Both the position numbers and the translations under genes were made by a program. Below, in pieces: positions 12,610 to 23,691 of a DNA stretch of 64,000 nt. Source of the DNA: Spirogloea muscicola. Taxonomy: Eukaryota; Streptophyta; Zygnematophyceae; Spirogloeales; Spirogloeaceae. Below the pieces are notes generated by a model. The model was not told where the DNA came from, did no database searches, and saw nothing but the letters and a program-made list of their open reading frames with translations. Positions within the stretch are counted from its first letter, which is position 1; every line of letters starts with the position of its first letter. The stretch covers positions 130,438 through 194,437 of the forward strand of contig WELB01000240.1 of assembly GCA_009602725.1 (NCBI GenBank), in the 5' to 3' direction.

Positions 12610-15600
12610 CTGGCACACAGACTTTTGGAAGCCGTACTCCTGGCAGGAACTCTGTGCTTGTCCAGTGCAGAATTGCTTGCTTCTGACCGTAATGTTTCTC
12701 ACCCTCCATGCAGAAATGCTAGTGGGCCATGACAGTATATTACTTGAGGTCCTTCAATGTGGGAACAGTTCTCTAATATTGACGATCTTGACGTGATGTA
12801 AAGTTTGTACTACATGTGGCAGGTACTGTGTTGCTGGAGCTTCGACGGCACATTACAAAAGATCCCACTGGTTATTTAAGTGGCTGGAATGCCACAACAG
12901 ATCCATGCACTGATGCTTGGAATGGGGTGAAATGCTGCGTCGAGAAAGGTTCCAGCTGTGAATATTGGCCTGGTGGAGCAGGCAGTCGCTTGCGGGTCAC
13001 GGCGTTGTAAGTTACCTTCAGCGTGTCAAATTTGTGAGACACAGATTGAGGCATTCACACCTCACACTTCACTGTTTGCTGGGCATCGTCGGTGTCTAAT
13101 GCTCTGAGATTCTCTAACATACTATGGTTTATGTGCAGGTACCTTGGAAGCCAGTATCAGCCGCTCGATCTGAAGTTGGAGGGGACGCTGCCTCCACACT
13201 TGAGTTCTTTGAAGTGGCTAACTCAAATGTCAGCACACCATTTGTCAGCCCTGTCTTTTATAAGCTTAGCCCTGGAAATGACTTATGCTTACATAGGCTC
13301 ATTCGTTTGTGAGCATAGCATTTGCCAATACTGATCTTGTGGGACTACATGCTTGCAAGTACCTTGCAGTAAGAAGCTGTTGAATTGTACCTTTGGATGC
13401 ACTAACAGAGATTGCCTTGTGACTTGCAGAGACTTCAGCAATAACCGGCTGACAGGAACTTTGCCATTATTACCAGGACTCTCAAACCGTTTACAAATGT
13501 AAGCATCTGTTGAGATCTTGCATGTCAAATTTGCTGCATTGAGGTCCTTCACACATATGTATACTCAGTTTGCATCTATACCATTGTGACGGGCATGTAT
13601 GGGGAAACCCTGTGTTACGACAACAGTCAGCTTGTACTTCATGTAGGTATTGCTAACTCCTGGATGACATGGTGAATGCTGATCCGAGATATGACATATT
13701 CTATCCTTGATAAGAACACTTGTCCCATCTTGCTGTCAGATTCTTGAATAGTAATAATTTATTTGGGAGCCTACCTTATCACTCATGGACTGGGCTGGTG
13801 ATCTTGTGAGCTATTCTCACGCCCTTCCACTTCAAAATGTTCAGCTGGGCTTCACTTCCTCAAAGGCCGGAGCTGTGACTTGTCTAACACATTGCCAGGC
13901 TATGAAGCAATCTGCTTGTGCATGTATTGGGTGTATTCAAGGGGGGTGGACCCTGTTGACCAACCGCAGTGTTGCTACAGGGACCTGTCTTGCAACAATT
14001 TCACAGGGCTGCTTCCAGGGAGTCTGTTTGTGGAGGCTCTCAGTTTCTTGTAAGAGAGAGCAATCGCTACTCAACATGCTGTCACTGTGCAGGGTTTCTC
14101 TTCAAGACACCTGCATGAGCGAGGAGCAGACAAAGGCAACCACCTTGTATTCTCAACTACACCTGCATGTCTTAGTGGGGAGGCGTTCTGCAATCAGTGT
14201 TCCAGCACATTGTCACCAAGATTTGAGTTGGCTGTTTGCAGAAATGTCTCATTCAACAACTTCGAAGGTCCGCTTGCTACACTCAAAATGCTCAAGCATC
14301 TGGTCCACCTGTAAGATCGAGTTCTAACTCAATCTGCATGCAACCGTTGGCATCCTGATTAAATGTACCACAGGGCTGAGTAAGCATGGAGCTTTCTAGT
14401 CACTTTGTGATCGCTTGAGTTGATTCCCACAAGGACAACATGCTCCATGTCTATCACTCGCGATCTTTGCATGGTACCCTCATAGTGGACATTTGCATGT
14501 CACCTTGTGACGTGAACGGCTCATCTGTTATTGGGCACTTAGAAGTATAATGCAGGCAAGTATGTGACAAGCTTACAGTGAGTCAGGTTTGCATGCAGTG
14601 ATTTATCACACAACGCCTTGTCAGGATTATTCCCCGAGGACCTCAGTTGCCCTCCTCTAAGTACCATGTGAGTGTGAGATGATAATGAGGTGCTGCAAGC
14701 TTACAATATTGCATGCCAAGGCTGAGTTACATGGATCTGCGGAAGTATTTACAGGATAGGGCTTATGCAGAGTATGTCTAACTTTGTGGCAATGAATCTT
14801 ATATGTTACAATATCCATGCATTTGAGATACTCATGAGTTGGAAGACTTCTGCAGCAATATCAGCAATAATAGGCTGGGAGGAAAATTTCCAGACTCACT
14901 TGTTGGTTCACATCAACTGTATTCAATGTACGTTATTCTACTGATCACCATTGTCAATCTAATAAATTGCTGATCACAGGATATGCATATTATGCTGCTG
15001 AGAAGGTACATTGTCCATATTACTGTCACTCAGATGAGAGGCAATGTATGATATGTGTTTCTTGATCTTGTGGGTTAGTGAAGTGATGTACATGCCAACA
15101 AGTTTTCTGGCAAGCTTCCCGCAACTGTTTTTGAAATAGTCAGAAGCACAAGCATACCCTTGTACCTGTGAGCTCATTACACCAACTTGACTAGCCTCAC
15201 TTTTGGCAACTTGTGTACATTTCTCTTTGAGCAACCAAGTATATATAATGGTGGCCATAACTCCACGATTTTGCTTGTCTTCTATCCTTTTCGTTGCTTG
15301 CTGCCAGACATGTAGCACACATCTGCAGTGACTTTGAACGCAAATCGTGATATCTTGTGCCAGGAATGTTGCAAACAACAACTTTACTGGGAATATTCCA
15401 GCCCAAATCGTCCAGGATTTATCAATTAATGCTGTTAGCGAAGACGAAATCTACATAAAAGCGCAACTCTTTCCAACCTTGTGAAGATGTAGAACCACCA
15501 CAGATGTCCACTGCATGTGCATCATCACGGGGCTATGAATCAAGCTGGAGTTTATGCTCACAATGTGCTGGCTCACATGAGTAGCACAGAGGCATGGAAT

Positions 15601-18332
15601 GTAAATGCAAAGCCAGAAATCGCTGCATGTGCGCTGGCCATACTTAGAGTCTCTGACAACCGCCATGCTGAAGTCTTGCTGATATTGGAACATGTCAATT
15701 GCACAGGGACATGAGAGCTAACAATCTGGAAGGACCCATACCCAAACCTGATAGCACTTTGGTGAAGCTCTTGTAAGGAAGATTGACATTGCCTTGTATC
15801 TTGGACCTGAGGGTTAGCTAGGACAATTAGATTTCTGGATCTAGTGCCCGGTTGTCAGAAGCTTTTATGACATTTGCTACAAAATCATTGCAATATATGT
15901 CTGCTCTTATCAAGCATCTAACATCAACTTCTTCTAGCACAGCTAGATAGCGTGGAAAGACATCACTTGAATGTAAAACTGCAGCTGTCGAAAAGTATAT
16001 GGCATGTCCAGCATATGCACAATGCTACCCTGACAGTTGTATTCATACTGAATCAATAAACAAGATGTGATCTATCATTTCTCTGTATCCATCTTGCAGC
16101 TATGGACAAAATGAAGGTTTATGTGGAGCGCCTGGTTTACCCTTTTGCCCATTACCAAGTCCAGCTTCAATGAGCAGCTCAACAAAGCATCCAAGCCCAC
16201 CAACCAATTAGGAGCTCCTCCTGGAACTCCTGCTACCTCACAAATGAACGTGAGACACAAAGCAGCAGCTTTGTCAGCCTTGGCTATCGCAGCTATTGCA
16301 ATAGGCGCAGTAATTTTGACTGCTATAGCTGCTGGAATTTTGACAAGAAGAATACCTTGGCGTACGCGGCAAGAGCAACAGGACATGGATGGTGATCTAA
16401 ATCAAGGTGAAGATGATATACTTGACCTTCTTTTAAGATAGACACTGCTTTAAGTTTTGGACATGCCTAGGCCTAAATGAAGCTGAAAAGGGTCATGATA
16501 TGCATTGTAGTTTGGTCCTGTTCTGCTGTTATCTACTGACCTGATTGACTTCTAATCAGCACATTGCAGGAGCCCAGCTTGTTGATTGCCCTCTCTTATG
16601 CAAGCTGTTAGGCCCTGCGTCGCATCAAACATCTGCTGATATCCTACTTCATCTCTTGGATGCCAGAGCTTCCCCTTGTACAGGACGAGGGGCAGCTGTT
16701 CTCCTATGAAGCCTTAAGGAGGGCAACCAACAATTTTTCTCTTGAACAAAGGTTAGGTAGAGGAGGTTTTGGTGATGTGTTTTTGGGAGTCTCCCAAGTG
16801 GTGACAGGGTTGCTGTGAAAGTCCTGCACCCTACGGGTGACCAGCGACACAGACAAGTGGAGTACACAGCAGAGGTGGCAGTCCTAAGCAGAATCCATCA
16901 CCGCAATCTAGTCAAGATACTTGGACACTGCACTCATGGAAGTCATCAAATATTAGTCTACGAGTTGAAGGAGCAGGGCAGTTTATATGATCGACTGCGA
17001 GGTCCGCAGAGGACAAAGTCATGGCTGCTCTTTGTGGGCGTCAAGCAGGTCATCGATGCTAGCAGATCATGATATGCTATCAACCTGTGTGAGCTAGATT
17101 CAAGCTGCAGATTGTGTGCACATCCGTTCTGATGCTGTGCTAAAGCTCGCCACATATTGCAGACACTTCATCTCTTCTGAATTGGCCAATACGAATGAAG
17201 ATAGCTCAAGGGGCTGCAAAGGGACTTCTATATCCTCGAGAGATAGCAAAAGTGCATGTATAGATGTTGACATTGATCCACCATGTAGCAGTTGGAAGCA
17301 AAGGAGAAGGAGCAGAGTTGACTTTCCCTTAGAATGAGTCGATGTACACACTGCATACTTTAAGTGGATGTCCTCCTCATGTGGATCTTTTCAGCTAATT
17401 CTGGCCCCACCGCAGTTCCTTCCTGACCGAAAGCCCATGCACCTACTTGCATGAAGAGTGTAGACCACGCGTTATGCATCGTGACATCAAGCCGGCCAAC
17501 ATTCTTCTAGATGCAAACTTTGAGCCTGCCATGGTGACTTTGGTTTCGCAAAACTCTTGCCAGAAGGTGTGGTCGACGTTTCTACCAAGGTGTGCATGCT
17601 AGCATGTTCTTGGTGAAGATGTCTTCCACATCCATGTCATATCTTTGTCTTGCAGACTGGGGCTACATGTGTGTGCGTGGTCAAGCTTGATCTTACAAGA
17701 GGAGCACGTCATGCAGGTGTTTGGTACACCTGGCTATGTTGCCCCAGAAGTGACACAGGGCAAGGTGGGGTATAAGGCAGATGTTTGGAGCTTTGGAGTT
17801 GTCTTTTTGGAGCTTGTGACTGGCCTACGATCCATCAGCAACGATGACATGTTGCTACAGGTATATACGCGTGTGCACTGAGCCTTGTACACTGAGCCCG
17901 GTCACTTTGTTGGATGTAAGCTTGCTTGCTAAAGGACTCCACAAAGGCTCAGGTTGATATATGACTCAGATATGAAGAGCGGAGCTGGTGAGGGATATGG
18001 TTTGCTGTTAATCCGTGCAGTATCTGACATGACACGAGATGTGCACCATGCAGGCTCGAGTAGCATTGGCAAAGAACGAGGTTGAGAAGGTGTTGGACAA
18101 GAGGATCAATAGCACGGTCAATATTTCAGAAGCAAGAGATATGTTGCTTGTGGCAATGGCATGTCTGGCAAGCACTGCCAACGATAGGCCATCCATGCGT
18201 GCGGTTGTTCAGTATCTGTGTGGCACCTATCCTCCTCCTTTGCTTCACGATGTCATGCTATCTGCTTCCACCTCAACTTATGGTATGACGACTTCCTCCC
18301 TAATCACGGACTCATTAGACAATCTACTATGA
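12610..18332 (+). pseudogene. LRR receptor-like kinase copy A, decayed paralogue of the gene at 46.6 kb
   Basis: Exons match copy B one for one: 12610-12688, 12823-13006, 13139-13228, 13430-13498, 13740-13805, 13981-14049, 14242-14310, 14599-14667, 14856-14927, 15084-15167, 15364-15480, 15707-15772, 16100-16406, 16667-17001, 17163-17229, 17443-17589, 17717-17860, 18054-18332. Encoded order: signal peptide, LRRNT (TGYLSGWNATTDPC), about ten LRRs, transmembrane helix ([20 protein letters not shown]), kinase. HRDIKPAN and [10 protein letters not shown] are present. Three exons (13, 14 and 16) are each one base short of the B frame: near 16195 before the membrane helix, near 16790 after [11 protein letters not shown], and near 17533 at the ADFG segment. 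The start codon position holds CTG where B has ATG, with an otherwise identical 79-nt exon. Splice sites remain usable. It is either a young pseudogene or a gene hit by consensus errors. Confidence 0.85.
17230..17442 (+). other. U12-type AT-AC intron in copy A
   Basis: Donor ATATCCTC after GGACTTCT, acceptor ATGCAC before CTACTTGCATG, with CTTCCTGAC as a candidate branch site about 17-20 nt upstream. Removal joins AKGL to LYLHEE. It lies at the same codon as the AT-AC intron of copy B. Confidence 0.8.
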
Positions 18333-19145
18333 CAGAGTCAGAACCTAGGCAGGATGTAGACTCTCAGTGTGCAGTAGATAGCAGATTTTTGCTGTCAGTC
18401 TCAATGAGGAGCCCTGCTCCGCCCCTTGCGTACAAACGTCACATATAAGGGTCGAAGGGACATTTTTGAGCAAGGATAGCTTGCCATTCTCAGATGCCCT
18501 CTCCAAGGGGTTGTGTCGGTTGGGACTTGATCTTGGACCAGCAGTGTCCCCGTCTCCTAGTCCCCGTTTTCTCCATCTTTTCCACCCCAACGTCTTTAAA
18601 TGTCTCGGCTGTCCTCACGCACAATTTTCGAAGAGAAAGTCTATGTAGGACCATCAATCGTGCGTCCAACATACCATGCTACAGTTTAGTGCCAATGTTG
18701 GGTTCCTGGCTCATAGCAGCTATGGAGCGTCCTTTCTGTCTGCATGCCTTGCACCTTTCTCATTCTCTGTCTCAGGCAGTGGCTTAGTGGTAGCCAAGAT
18801 TCGAGAGGGAGTCACCTTGTTATTTGCAGGATTGTAGCATGTTCAGAATGAGATTGGTACACTATGTAATATCCAGGTATAACAAGCTAGAATGAAAGAG
18901 CCAAGCATCAGGAGCTAAGAGCCAGAACCACGCGCAAGGATGTGCAGCTGTCATACTGGCAAGGTGCTTGTTGCGTATGTTACTGCTTAGCAAGTGAACC
19001 TAGGTTGCATATACTGCTAACGACAGCTTTTCATAAGTGGCTTGCATGCTTCAAGTATGGTAAAAGGCGTCCCTTGCTAGGGTCAAGGTTGGCCGCATTG
19101 CCTAAGATGAGGGCTCTGTACTGGGCAATAGTGCCCCTGGCTACT
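18333..19145. other. Copy A 3' flank, no gene seen
   Basis: No domain-like frame or repeat recognised; moderate GC. Confidence 0.5.
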
Positions 19146-19373
19146 CTGAATATGCATTGATTGCCCTGCATGTACTGCAGAGTATAGTGAGCTTGCAAGG
19201 CCTTGCTATTAGTGGTACACGAAATCGTAGAGGACACTGCAGCCTTCTCTCGAGTGCCACTGAATACGCATCGACTGCCCTGCATGTACTGCAGAGTATA
19301 GTGAGCTTGAAAGGCCTTGCTATTAGTCGTACACGAAATCGTAGAGGACACTGCAGCCTTTTCTCGAGTGGCA
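19146..19373. repeat. Tandem duplication of a 114-bp unit
   Basis: Two head-to-tail units, each containing CCCTGCATGTACTGCAGAGT (at 19164 and 19278), about 95% identical. 114 is a multiple of three and the repeat is open on both strands (19157-19411 plus, 19031-19423 minus), so each strand would encode a 38-residue repeat. Confidence 0.9.
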
Positions 19374-19571
19374 CTCCCTGCCATCCTGAGAGAGTATCTT
19401 GCAGCAGGTGATGAATCTAACAATCAGGAAGAGAAAGCCGCCTGGGATTGTTTCACATGGCACGCTTCTCATAAGGATTGGTTACAGTGCCCAGCTGGCA
19501 CATTTGTCATGGGAGGCCTTCTCAGCAGGATGGGGTTGATTGCCAGATCATTTAAAGGTGTCAATCTTTGA
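19317..19571 (+). CDS. Possible exon, unknown protein (weak)
   Basis: A frame running out of the second 114-bp unit has protein-like composition: VVHEIVEDTAAFSRVALP, then DCFTWHASHKDW and CPAGTFVMGG. The W..CP.GT.V.G pattern vaguely recalls VMO-I-type repeats, but this is too little to assign a family. No start codon context or splice partner was established; an alternative is that the minus-strand 130-aa frame over the repeats is the real one, or neither. Confidence 0.25.
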   Translation: MLLVVHEIVEDTAAFSRVALPAILREYLAAGDESNNQEEKAAWDCFTWHASHKDWLQCPAGTFVMGGLLSRMGLIARSFKGVNL

Positions 19572-19974
19572 AGAAAGCTGAAGTGTAGGGGCCACACGAA
19601 TAATACACCAGGTAGAAAACGTATGTCACCATAGCTAGGCTGATTAAAGAGGCAGGGTAAAGTGCCAATAGTGACACGAGACGACAATTTGCAGAATACA
19701 GATAGCAGACTGTGCTTGACAGATGCCTGAACCTGGACCTGAAGCTATCTTCCTCCATCCGCAAGTGAATAAGGACCAGCAAGTGACAGAATGGCTAGCA
19801 ACAAGGAACCAAGATTCTAACAATGCAGGTCAAACGAATTATCCAAGAAGAGATCGTAGACGCCCCTTAAATGAGCCAAAGAAGTCCTCTGGAGGAAGGC
19901 GCTACTTACACGTGTTAACGAACTGCACATATACTGCAGACATTGTAAGCCTGCAACCTATCGGTCCTTGCCAA

Positions 19975-20035
19975 TTCCTTTCGGGTTGGCTTCTCACAGC
20001 CCTTGCCCCCATTTGAAGAGCCACCTCTCTACTGG
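19975..20035 (+). repeat. LINE 3' tail, type B
   Basis: GGGTTGGCTTCTCACAGCCC followed by TTGCCCCCAT and GAGCCACC, a tail-only copy of the type B stem-loop. Confidence 0.7.
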
Positions 20036-20239
20036 AGGACCATGGGTCTTCATTAATGTCGTCGTTACGGAGGCATACAGAAATCCAGCGTCGACCACAT
20101 GGCTGGCCAAGCAGTGGGTAGTGCACAACAAAGTAAGCTGCAGCACTACATCGACTACCCTTATTGCGATCAGGTCCTGCCAGTTGCAGTCTATGTTTGC
20201 GGCTGTATAGGTCGATATCACACTCTCCTTCAAAACTTT

Positions 20240-20527
20240 GCCAATCTAGGCTATGCACGAAGCGCAGATGTGCTTCCGGCTGAGATGGGCTTGCCAGCTG
20301 CAAATTTGTAGTGTGTTTGCCGTCCAGTGTCGCCCTATTTGCAGGGTGCTCAGGCTCATGCTTTGCACCAGAAAGCTGGGCGAGCTCTAGTTGGTGGCAG
20401 TAGGGCTTGGACTTTGCCATCTGGTCTTCAGGCATCAATAGCAACCTTCGTGTGGTGACCCATGGTCGATGAGCGGGTCAATTTGCAGCTGGTAATGTAC
20501 GTCAACAGATGTCCTTTGCCGTTGTAC
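20240..20527 (+). mobile_element. LINE 3' fragment, type D subfamily
   Basis: Plus-strand remnants VLPAEMGLPAA, GAQAHALHQKAGRALVGG and the 3' UTR GAGCGGGTCAATTTGCAGC match the minus-strand fragments at 11.6 and 44.4 kb. It stops at the MITE, which is inserted after the words CCGTTGTACTTA of its tail. Confidence 0.65.
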
Positions 20528-20530
20528 TTA

Positions 20531-20659
20531 GGGCCAGTTTACACCAGGTCGGTCGGTCGCAAATTGCCTCGACTTTGGCATGTTTTGACCCCAGGCGTTC
20601 ATACAATGCGCGACACGTACTCCTCGGCCGCGTCCGACCGACCCGGTGTAAATTGGCCC
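20531..20659 (+). mobile_element. Tourist/Harbinger-like MITE, 129 bp, copy 1
   Basis: Terminal inverted repeats begin GGGCCAGTTTACACCAGGTC and end in the imperfect complement (GGTGTAAATTGGCCC). TTA is duplicated at 20528-20530 and 20660-20662. A TTA target and GGGCC end suggest the PIF/Harbinger group. The interior is the reverse complement of the copy at 27076, so the two sit in opposite orientation. There is no coding capacity. It lies inside the tail of a LINE fragment. Confidence 0.85.
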
Positions 20660-20679
20660 TTAGCCACTTTGGCTTTCAA

Positions 20680-20945
20680 GACACGCAAGTAACATTCACA
20701 CAGTCAGGGGTCAGAATGTCCTCATTCTTTTTGGTCCATTCTTAGGGGGTTCAGAAGCAACCTGCCCCACAGAATGAAGCACCACATAAACGAACGCATC
20801 GGAACACGTAGCCCTGCAACGGTGCCGTCAGGTGGCAACTCCACATCCTGGGCACAAGCCAGCAACTTGTGCCGTAGGGGAGAAAGATGAAGGTCCTCAA
20901 CTCCCGTAAGCAAGACTGGATGACGTTCACTCGTAGACAGGATGA
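20680..20945 (+). mobile_element. LTR fossil, partial
   Basis: Shares the LTR order CACACAG..GGGTCAGAATGTCCT, then the GGTTC...CAACC and tandem GC segments with the LTR at 57.5 kb, but is diverged and incomplete. No internal retroelement genes lie beside it. Looks old and broken. Confidence 0.55.
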
Positions 20946-21074
20946 TCAACCGCTACCATTGCTTCTCAAATCGCTTGCAGTATCACAGGTTTAGATCAGT
21001 GTGAAGGAGTGGACTGTGCAGTTTCATACGTATTTCAAGGTAAAGCTATCTACCAAGTGCAAGCATTGCTTATC

Positions 21075-21792
21075 ATGTCGCGTGCGGACCTAAACAGGCA
21101 GGTCAGAGCCGAATGCGTCCTTTTTAAGATTGAGTGCTTGGGGATTTAGGGACAACCACCCGCCTCGAGGAAGCACTCCGACACAGCGGAAGACTTGCCC
21201 TGTGGCGCTGCCGCCAGGCAGCAGCTGCACCTCCCGGGCACGCGCTGCAGACTTGCCTCTAGCGGGACGCCGCCAAGGTCTCCTCAGCAGAGCCGGCAAC
21301 GAGCCACGCGCGGCAGCGGTGTATAGCAGCAGGCAGCCGCAGGGCTGCGCCTCCCAGAGCTTCACTGAGTCCCCGGCCCTCCGGTCGGGTCTCTCTCTCT
21401 ACTCCTTCCTCTGGTGCTTCTTCGTGCCACCCTCCCTCCAGGGTGCATGGGGGTCGCCCCAAGGCTCTGCCCGCGAGGAGCGTGCCTGACGAGGGAAGCA
21501 TGAGCTGTCTCCAGCAGGCGCCATGGCGCCGAGCATGGCCGCGGCGGGGCATGCCGGCAGGCATGGCCGAGGCCGCACATGCCGCCGGGGGCGTCCAGGC
21601 CCACACATGCCGGCGAGCATGTCTGACGGAGCATGACGGGAGCATGCCAGGCCACCTGGACGAGCCCGGACGGCACGACAACGGCACGAGTGCCAGGGCG
21701 GTGCGTAACGTCGAACGATTCGAACGGCCAAACGAACATCATGTAACCGGTAACGACACCGTTAGGCGCTCACAAACCTGGGAACGTTACAC
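21075..21792 (+). mobile_element. LTR fossil, ending GGGAACGTTACA
   Basis: Contains the LTR landmarks CGACACAGCGGAAGACTTGC, a GC-rich CAGCAGGCAGC region and the terminal GGGAACGTTACA at 21781-21792, as in the 57.5-kb LTR. The 5' part is diverged. Solo, with no gag or pol seen nearby; clearly older than the 57.5-kb copy. Confidence 0.6.
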
Positions 21793-21941
21793 AGGCTGTG
21801 CATCCAAAGCGGGCAAGGCACACTTCGGAGCATTGGGCCGACCCTTACGCATAGTCTTATTACATCAGCAGAGGCACAAGGGACGCCCTCGACCACAATT
21901 ACTGGGTCCCCTCGACCTTGAAGGCGGAGCAGGTGGTCGCC

Positions 21942-22042
21942 GGTTTTCTTAGCGCTTCCTCTGGCCCCCTTCTCGTACTTTGTTCATTCTTTTTTGGGCT
22001 GGCTTTTCCAGCCCCTATCCTCAATGGGCGAGCCCTTCTTCC
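21942..22042 (+). mobile_element. Tail-only LINE insertion, type A, 101 bp (empty site known)
   Basis: Starts GGTTTTCTTAGCGCTTCC, passes the stem GGGCTGGCTTTTCCAGCCCC and TCAATGGGCGAGCCC, and ends CTTCTTCC. The duplicate segment at 27.4 kb reads GGTCGCCAAAAGCG without it. Only CC is duplicated. Confidence 0.88.
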
Positions 22043-22324
22043 AAAAGCGCGCCCCCGGATCAGGGATTATGCACAAACACAGCCTCAACATGGAAGAGCT
22101 TCTTCTTACAATCAGTCAAGGTTCACAGCAACAAGATCACCCACATTGACCTCCTCACCAATGAGGGTCCCAAGCGGCACAGAAGCGATGCCACGGCTCG
22201 GGCAGCAGTGGAAGTGGAGTGGGGGCCTCCTCGCCCCTCCGCCCCACTGCACCGCCGTGCTCGGGCAGGCGCCGGCCTCGCGGACCGCTCCGCCTGGCCC
22301 CTCGCCGCGCGGCGCGGTCCCAGT

Positions 22325-22458
22325 CATCCTCAGGCCCCTTTTGTAGCTGCTCAACGCTCTTAGGCCCCTTCGAACCTTTGTCAATTCTTTTGGGCTGGCT
22401 TTTCGCAGCCCTTGTCCATTCCTTTGGGCTGTCCCAACACGACATAAGTCCACATGAG
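22325..22458 (+). mobile_element. Tail insertion, type B followed by type C-like stub
   Basis: Absent from the sister copy, which reads straight from CCCAGTCAT into GGGCCGGGG near 27770. The insert begins CCTCAGGCCCCTTTTGTAGC and contains GGGCTGGCTTTTCGCAGCCC. The duplicated target is AGTCAT. Confidence 0.75.
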
Positions 22459-23249
22459 TCATGGGCCGGGGCGGGTCGAGGTCGGTCAAGGGCCGTGTTT
22501 GTTTCAAATACACGAAATTTTCTTTAAAGGGCCGGTGGCCCGGGCGCCCGAATCTCGGCTGGCCGGCCGGTGGCGGGCCACTTCCGTGGAGACCGTGGAG
22601 TGGCACCGCCGCCATGGCCGCGCCACGGCCCCCCTCCGCCCGCGAGCCTCGGCCGCGCTGGCGGGCCCTCCACGCCCGCGCGGCGGCGGAGGAATCCCGC
22701 AGCCAGCTGCAGCTGCGCTGGATACCCGCAACGGGAGGGGCGGCCCGGCGCCGCCGGGTCCAGCCCCACCCGCCGGCGCCGCAGCACGCCCAGGCCGGCC
22801 TGTATCGCTGGCGTTTGGAGCCCGCCACCGCACGTCGGTCCTGCAGCGCGCGCGAGCATAAAGGCGAGAAGTGCCTGGACGCCATCACTTCTCTCAGCGG
22901 CTTCGCAGCCAGGGTTCGGAGGCCGCCTCCTCCGCCAGCAACTCCGCAGACCCTCACTGCTACACGCGAATCCGTCCGGCCCCGCAGTCGGCTGGTATGT
23001 CTGCGGTCGCTCTTGCCTGTCCATCGTGTCCCACCTCCTCTCCGATGTCCCTCGCTCACCCCTCCCCGTCCCCTCCCCTCTTTCATGTGTTCTCCTTGGC
23101 TCAAGCCCCCCTCCCCCCACCTCTTCGACACTTCCAGTCTGAGACTTGGCCAGTCTGTTGCACGTGTCTCGCCTTTGCATCGCGACACTTCCGCCTCAAC
23201 GTGACAGCTGCGACCTTCCATGAGGTGCAGGTGCTTTGCAGTCTGGATC

Positions 23250-23504
23250 ATGGGTTCCTTGAAGCCAAGCACGCACCCCACGATCGCGGCGTGTCTGCTG
23301 CTTCTGGTGCTTGTGGGCGCCACATGTACAACGGTGGCAGCAGGCGGTCCTGGGTCGACGGACTGCGTGGGCCTCGACTGCATCTGTACCAGCGCTCAGC
23401 GCAGCAGCACTGCCAGTGCATGGTGCAGCTGCGTCCGTGCATGTGCCTCCTTCAACGCTAACACCATCCACAAAGCAGAGTGTTCCTGCCTCCCTGCTCC
23501 GTAG
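23250..23504 (+). CDS. Small secreted cysteine-rich protein, copy 1 (84 aa)
   Basis: ATG 23250 opens MGSLKPSTHPTIAACLLLLV, a basic-then-hydrophobic signal peptide with a likely cut after VAA near residue 31. The mature 53 residues hold eight cysteines at 39, 44, 46, 59, 61, 65, 78 and 80, arranged C-x4-C-x-C, C-x-C-x3-C, C-x-C, ending CLPAP and a stop. This resembles secreted defence-type or other disulphide-rich peptides, but I do not recognise the family and no function is claimed. A further in-frame ATG-type start lies ten codons upstream; 23250 fits the signal peptide better. The identical protein is encoded at 28576, showing the whole gene was carried by the segmental duplication. The upstream 900 bp is a GC-rich repeat also found at 61.3 kb. 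Confidence 0.6.
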   Translation: MGSLKPSTHPTIAACLLLLVLVGATCTTVAAGGPGSTDCVGLDCICTSAQRSSTASAWCSCVRACASFNANTIHKAECSCLPAP

Positions 23505-23691
23505 ACCGATCACCCATCATAATGGCCTTGAGAGCGACACGGGCATGCCAAGGGCAAACTGCCGCCACTCTGGGATTGAGCAGCAGTGACTCACAAGCTG
23601 CGCTCCGACAGCCCTGTACCTCTCCAAATAGTGCTCCCTGAAAATTGATTCGACCTGTATCTTGTGACTCAACGATTGCGAGACTCTTGTG

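Noticed and set aside
22112-23383. 423-aa minus-strand open frame, and its counterparts at 27493-28706 and 27885-28709
   Set aside because: Arg/Gly/Pro-rich frame in very GC-rich DNA, overlapping equally long frames on the other strand. It runs through LINE tails and the repeat block; no domain, and boundaries differ between duplicate copies because of the insertions.
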